Shown here in pieces: positions 60,378 through 64,000 of a stretch of DNA of 64,000 nucleotides. The stretch comes from Bacteroides pyogenes_A (lineage in GTDB: Bacteria; Bacteroidota; Bacteroidia; Bacteroidales; Bacteroidaceae): the NCBI RefSeq assembly GCF_048595595.1, contig NZ_CP184347.1. The stretch is one strand, 5' to 3'. A program made the translations under genes and the position numbers. The notes under the pieces were generated by a model that searched no databases, was not told the origin of the DNA, and saw only the letters and a program-made list of their open reading frames with translations. The stretch's first letter is position 1. Each line of letters begins with the position of its first letter.

Positions 60378-61796
60378 TCAGTCTTCTTCCTCTTGTTTTA
60401 TCGGAAATTCACAAATTACAAATCCGGAATCAGCACGAGCACCGAAAATATAGAGCTTCACATCATTTCCCTTTTCATCCTTTTCTATATAATATCCGGT
60501 TTGTGCACCGGGCGCCGCATTTCCCGACCCTCCTAAAATAAAAGAATAATCCGGATTGTGATTGTCTCCTTCATCAAACTTTTTGAAAGCCTCTTCTACG
60601 GTATTCCCTTTAGTTATATTGTATACATAAACAGCAGGAGTTGCCTGGCTTGCTCCTCCCAAACCTGCTGTACAAACAAGCAGATAGCGTTCATTATTGA
60701 ATGTGAACACTCTCGATGCAATAGCCTCTGCCGCAATATTTTCTTTTTTCAGCGTATATTTTATACCGAGAGATTCATCAGTCAATGCAACCGGCTGCCT
60801 TACACCGCTCCATACATATTGGCCGGTGTTTTCCACTCTGTAAACATTCATAAAGGCAGTAGCACCTGAATTTGAAGGTAGAACTACCGGATCGCTGATG
60901 GTCTTGTGATTCGTTACAGTCAATCGAAGAATAGAAGTAGAAGCGTTGTCTCCATAGAAAATAAAGCCATTACCGTTCTCATCTACATTAATAGAAATGT
61001 TATCTCCATGCCTATTCCCCGCTCCGGGTATGTCTTTCACATTTATATTGGCTATTGTCTCCGGCTTGGACTCCGGCGTCTCCCAATAATATATTTTCAA
61101 AGGAGATGCTTGTCCTCCCGACAAAGATGAGATATAGACACGCCCATTAATCACAGCTCCCGTATTATAAGGGAAAGTTCCTCCACTCACATTCGTCAAA
61201 TCGAGCATAATCGGTTTTATTTCACCTTTCTTCAAATCGGAGACATCAAGGAGATGTGGTCCCGAACCCGCCTTTCTGCTGACAATCAACACATACTTCC
61301 CGTCAAATGAGGCACATCTGGTGCTTAAAGATGTGAAATCAGGATAACGGTGGTCTCCCGAGAAATTATATACAACAGGTTTCGCAAAGTCTGCCCCATA
61401 TACCGGTATTCTTTTTCTCACCTTAATAAAGTAATCTTTATAGCGTTTATGATTTATAACACGCAAAATCAAAGTCTTATAAGCAGTCTCCTCATCCATT
61501 GAGAAATCGAATACCGACTGTTGCAACTCCGCCCCCTCAGAAACTTTGGCTTCTACTTTCAAAGCAGAGAAATCAGTTGCAGGATCCAGACGGGGAAAAT
61601 TCACCATCTTATTTTCTTCATCAACAACCCCTTCTACAACTGTATTTCCATCCGCCCCCGCATTCACTATTTTTATTGAAAAAAGATCAGTAGCATAAGG
61701 TTCTACCACACTTTTCGGATAGTCGTCGTCGCAAGAAAGCAAGCAAAGACTTAATGCTACTGTCGCAAATCCTATTTTCTTTATATATTTATACAT
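60378..61796 (-). CDS. DUF4623-type surface lipoprotein
   Basis: The 472-residue lipoprotein (LSLCLLSC, Cys20) has an N-terminal Ig-like domain (about 35-130; SIKIVNAGADGNTVVEGVVD) and a beta-propeller-like domain with repeated short strands (GKYVLIVSRKAG, GRVYISSLSGGQ, GNGFIFYGDNAST). The whole resembles the Bacteroidetes DUF4623 family found next to SusC/SusD genes. It most likely binds glycan at the cell surface; no catalytic motif is apparent. It is placed between SusD and GHL10, 51 bases after SusD. Confidence 0.65.
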   Translation of the reverse strand: MYKYIKKIGFATVALSLCLLSCDDDYPKSVVEPYATDLFSIKIVNAGADGNTVVEGVVDEENKMVNFPRLDPATDFSALKVEAKVSEGAELQQSVFDFSMDEETAYKTLILRVINHKRYKDYFIKVRKRIPVYGADFAKPVVYNFSGDHRYPDFTSLSTRCASFDGKYVLIVSRKAGSGPHLLDVSDLKKGEIKPIMLDLTNVSGGTFPYNTGAVINGRVYISSLSGGQASPLKIYYWETPESKPETIANINVKDIPGAGNRHGDNISINVDENGNGFIFYGDNASTSILRLTVTNHKTISDPVVLPSNSGATAFMNVYRVENTGQYVWSGVRQPVALTDESLGIKYTLKKENIAAEAIASRVFTFNNERYLLVCTAGLGGASQATPAVYVYNITKGNTVEEAFKKFDEGDNHNPDYSFILGGSGNAAPGAQTGYYIEKDEKGNDVKLYIFGARADSGFVICEFPIKQEEED

Positions 61797-61847
61797 AATA
61801 TTCTATTTTTATTTTCAATCAATTCAATTACACGATGATACTTCGCA

Positions 61848-63713
61848 TTATTCGATTGTGCTTGGCCAACCTTCCGTCTGAGACAAAGTATACCCTTTAT
61901 TTTTGTAAGTTGTAATTTGGTTCGTTCCAATCGGAGACAGATAAGGATTGATATTAGGAACATTCAGGAACGGCAATCTGCCAAGGTTCTCAGCAGGATA
62001 GAAGAATCCCTTCATCTTAGCCCCGTTAGTGCCATCATAAATAATAAACTTACCGTTTTTATCCATAACCCTAAGCTTGCCTTTATTCTCAGGCTTCAGT
62101 TGCTCACCGATTTCTTCCTGAAAGTTAACCCATGTTCCTATTAATAATTCTTTGTTTTTATCAGTATCCATATATTCCAGTTTCTTCCAACGTCTCAAGT
62201 CAGTGATGCGAGAAAATTCGAAAGCAAACTCCATTCTTCTTTCACGTCTTATTTCCCAAAGAAGACTCGGAACCGAAGGATCGCGACGAGGGTCGTCCGG
62301 CAAAGCATTCAAATTCATCGGAGCTGTTTTTTGAACACCCTGGGCTACAGCTTCCGGAGCTAACGGTCTATTGCGTATTTTGTTGATGGATTTATCTATA
62401 TCAGCTTGCGCAACACTCTTTTCTCCTAATGTAGCAAGCTCTGCCTTTGCCTCAATCCAGTTTAATAAGACTTCCGAGTATCTAAGTACCGGATAGCCGG
62501 TTACATTTTTATCTCCCTGAAACTCCGGTGCCGGCGAGCCTCCTGTCTTGATATAATCTAATGCCGTACGGGGAATAAACTTAGTAACATACAGATAGCA
62601 GCTTTTGGCCATATTGGTAGGTTTATTATAAAAACTGGCTTCAAAACGGGAGTCTCTTGTCTTAATCAGATTCTTGAGAGTGAAATCATCCGTATTTCCC
62701 AAAGAAGATGTTTGCCAGTCTTTCCCATCAACACAAATAAAAGCTTTTATCAAATCAAGATTCGGTCCCACATCAGTAGGTGAATTCATATTACAACCCG
62801 ATGCTATGGAATGGGTTATACCTTGTGTCGCATCGTATTTCCGGTATAATATACAATCTTTATTATTAGTCAAATCCGTAGAACCGAACAAAGATCGAAA
62901 ATCGGTAACGATGTCATACTTACCACTGTTCATTACAAATTGAGCCGCCTTAACAGCCTGTTGAAAGAATTTCTTGGCACGGGCATCGTCATGGTAATAA
63001 TATTTCTGCCAGCTCGCTTCGAACAAAGCCCATCTGGATACAAGAGCAGCAACAACATAACGATTGACATATTGCGCTCCGTCATTCAGCCGTACATTCT
63101 CCAATGCATATTCAAAATCATCATGAACAGCATCCATCACCTGATTTCTGGGAGTACGTTCTTTATACAATTCGTCCAGGTCAGTATTTTTAATTTCCCG
63201 ATCATAATAAGGAACATCACCAAAAACATTCACCAGCCGGGCGTATTCCAAGCCCCTGAAAAAACGACCAACACCCAACCAATGATTATACTCCTCGGCT
63301 GTCAATATATTTGGCATTAAATTCGTAATGCGATCAATCATAATGTTAGCCTTTCTTATCCAAGCAAAGTTCCAAGTCGGTCCGGTAAACAAACTTTCCC
63401 ACATCAAAGAAAGCGAAGTACTGCCTTTCGAAGTAGGTACAGCACGCAAGAACTGCCTTTGCGTAGACATGATAACCGCATCATCATTAAACGTATAGTT
63501 TGCATTCGGCGCATATTCCGTCTCACTATATTTCACTCCATATCCTACAAAGAAGTAAGAATAAAAGTCATTGGCATATAGACGAACTTTCTCTTCATTC
63601 GTCCAATAAGCATCATCTTCCGCAGTCGTTAATGATGGACGGTCGAGTACATCATTGCAATTTGTCAATGACAAAGCAACAACAGCTAAAATTAAATATA
63701 TCTTCAATTTCAT
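61848..63713 (-). CDS. SusD/RagB family outer-membrane lipoprotein
   Basis: The 621-residue protein is a long SusD homolog with lipoprotein signal (VALSLTNC), the N-terminal NDVLDRPSLTTAEDDAYW, the TPR-like FFRGLEYARLVNVFGDVPYY region and the C-terminal RRERRMEFAFEFSRITDLRRW motif. It pairs with the SusC gene directly upstream (13-base gap) and captures the locus glycan on the cell surface. Extra length compared with the first SusD (487) lies mostly in the ligand-binding loops and the C-terminal segment after the RRERRMEF motif. Confidence 0.92.
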   Translation of the reverse strand: MKLKIYLILAVVALSLTNCNDVLDRPSLTTAEDDAYWTNEEKVRLYANDFYSYFFVGYGVKYSETEYAPNANYTFNDDAVIMSTQRQFLRAVPTSKGSTSLSLMWESLFTGPTWNFAWIRKANIMIDRITNLMPNILTAEEYNHWLGVGRFFRGLEYARLVNVFGDVPYYDREIKNTDLDELYKERTPRNQVMDAVHDDFEYALENVRLNDGAQYVNRYVVAALVSRWALFEASWQKYYYHDDARAKKFFQQAVKAAQFVMNSGKYDIVTDFRSLFGSTDLTNNKDCILYRKYDATQGITHSIASGCNMNSPTDVGPNLDLIKAFICVDGKDWQTSSLGNTDDFTLKNLIKTRDSRFEASFYNKPTNMAKSCYLYVTKFIPRTALDYIKTGGSPAPEFQGDKNVTGYPVLRYSEVLLNWIEAKAELATLGEKSVAQADIDKSINKIRNRPLAPEAVAQGVQKTAPMNLNALPDDPRRDPSVPSLLWEIRRERRMEFAFEFSRITDLRRWKKLEYMDTDKNKELLIGTWVNFQEEIGEQLKPENKGKLRVMDKNGKFIIYDGTNGAKMKGFFYPAENLGRLPFLNVPNINPYLSPIGTNQITTYKNKGYTLSQTEGWPSTIE

Positions 63714-63726
63714 AAGTATTCTGTTT

Positions 63727-64000
63727 TTAGAAAGTTAATTGAGCTCCGAATGAAAGAGTCTTAAACATAGGTGTACCGGTACCCGTCCGCTCGCGATTAT
63801 AATTCTGTTTTGTTGTAAACATGGAATATCCGGATATAGCTTCGGGATCAATAGGTAATCCCCTTAGATGATCAATGGTAAAGAAGTTCTCCAATGACAT
63901 ATATATCCGGGCTTTGGTAAGATAAATCTTAGATAACAGATTAGTAGGAACGGAATAGCCTAAGGTTATGTTTTTTATTCTCAGATATGCCATATTTAAT
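63727..64000 (-). CDS. SusC/RagA family TonB-dependent transporter, C-terminal fragment (cut by window edge)
   Basis: Only the last ~90 residues are in the window; the frame runs off the edge. They show the closing beta strands of a SusC barrel (YLRIKNITLGYSVPTNLLS, ARIYMSLENFFTIDHLRG, FKTLSFGAQLTF), with the aromatic C-terminus needed for outer-membrane insertion. It is immediately followed by its SusD partner. The N-terminal plug, and any STN domain that would reveal sigma/anti-sigma control, are not visible. Confidence 0.9.
   Translation of the reverse strand, partial: LNMAYLRIKNITLGYSVPTNLLSKIYLTKARIYMSLENFFTIDHLRGLPIDPEAISGYSMFTTKQNYNRERTGTGTPMFKTLSFGAQLTF

Overview
The window reads as a chromosome segment of a Bacteroides-type gut bacterium, numbered from dnaA. 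The evidence is SusC/SusD outer-membrane pairs, many lipoproteins with Bacteroidetes-style signal peptides, a cobalamin-dependent ribonucleotide reductase, two hexameric glutamate dehydrogenases, and many promoters carrying the Bacteroides -7 element TAnnTTTG. Some of these also have the -33 TTTG at 19 bp. No rRNA, tRNA or CRISPR array was seen. The species was not determined.

Layout. 1-8128: dnaA, a nitroreductase, class II ribonucleotide reductase and a GH77 4-alpha-glucanotransferase. 8351-11349: an isolated phage-like protein gene whose 3' end looks like the variable region of a diversity-generating retroelement, cut at its 5' end by a decayed composite insertion sequence. 11361-13827: a cell-wall amidase and O-acetylhomoserine sulfhydrylase. 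14103-29040: a one-directional polysaccharide utilization locus on the minus strand (SusC, SusD, surface lipoprotein, DeoR regulator, beta-propeller glycosidase, SIS isomerase, MFS transporter, ROK kinase, GH2 enzyme, DUF4434 lipoprotein). The outer-membrane proteins capture a glycan, periplasmic or surface hydrolases trim it, and the transporter, kinase and SIS enzyme handle the released sugar inside the cell. 29813-42742: central carbon and nitrogen metabolism, with malic enzyme, two glutamate dehydrogenases, a double-receiver PEP-synthase-like protein and a prolyl oligopeptidase. 42990-52117: M24 peptidase, CCA-adding enzyme, lipoproteins, cysteine synthase, an LTA-synthase-like membrane sulfatase and a PAP2 phosphatase. 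52249-58605: the leucine operon, with promoter, branched-chain-rich leader peptide and attenuator, and with LeuA and LeuC joined in one reading frame. 58799-64000: a second utilization locus, cut by the window edge inside its SusC gene.

Several intergenic regions are unusual. One holds ten head-to-tail 87/88-bp repeats (37.75-38.62 kb), another holds about fifteen degenerate 20-25 bp repeats (44.39-44.89 kb), and two others carry long near-perfect hairpins (29.48 and 34.16 kb). The strongest candidate for an interesting system is the orphan variable-region protein at 8416-10239. It has a run of NNY codons interleaved with constant alanine codons, but no reverse transcriptase or template repeat was seen in the window.
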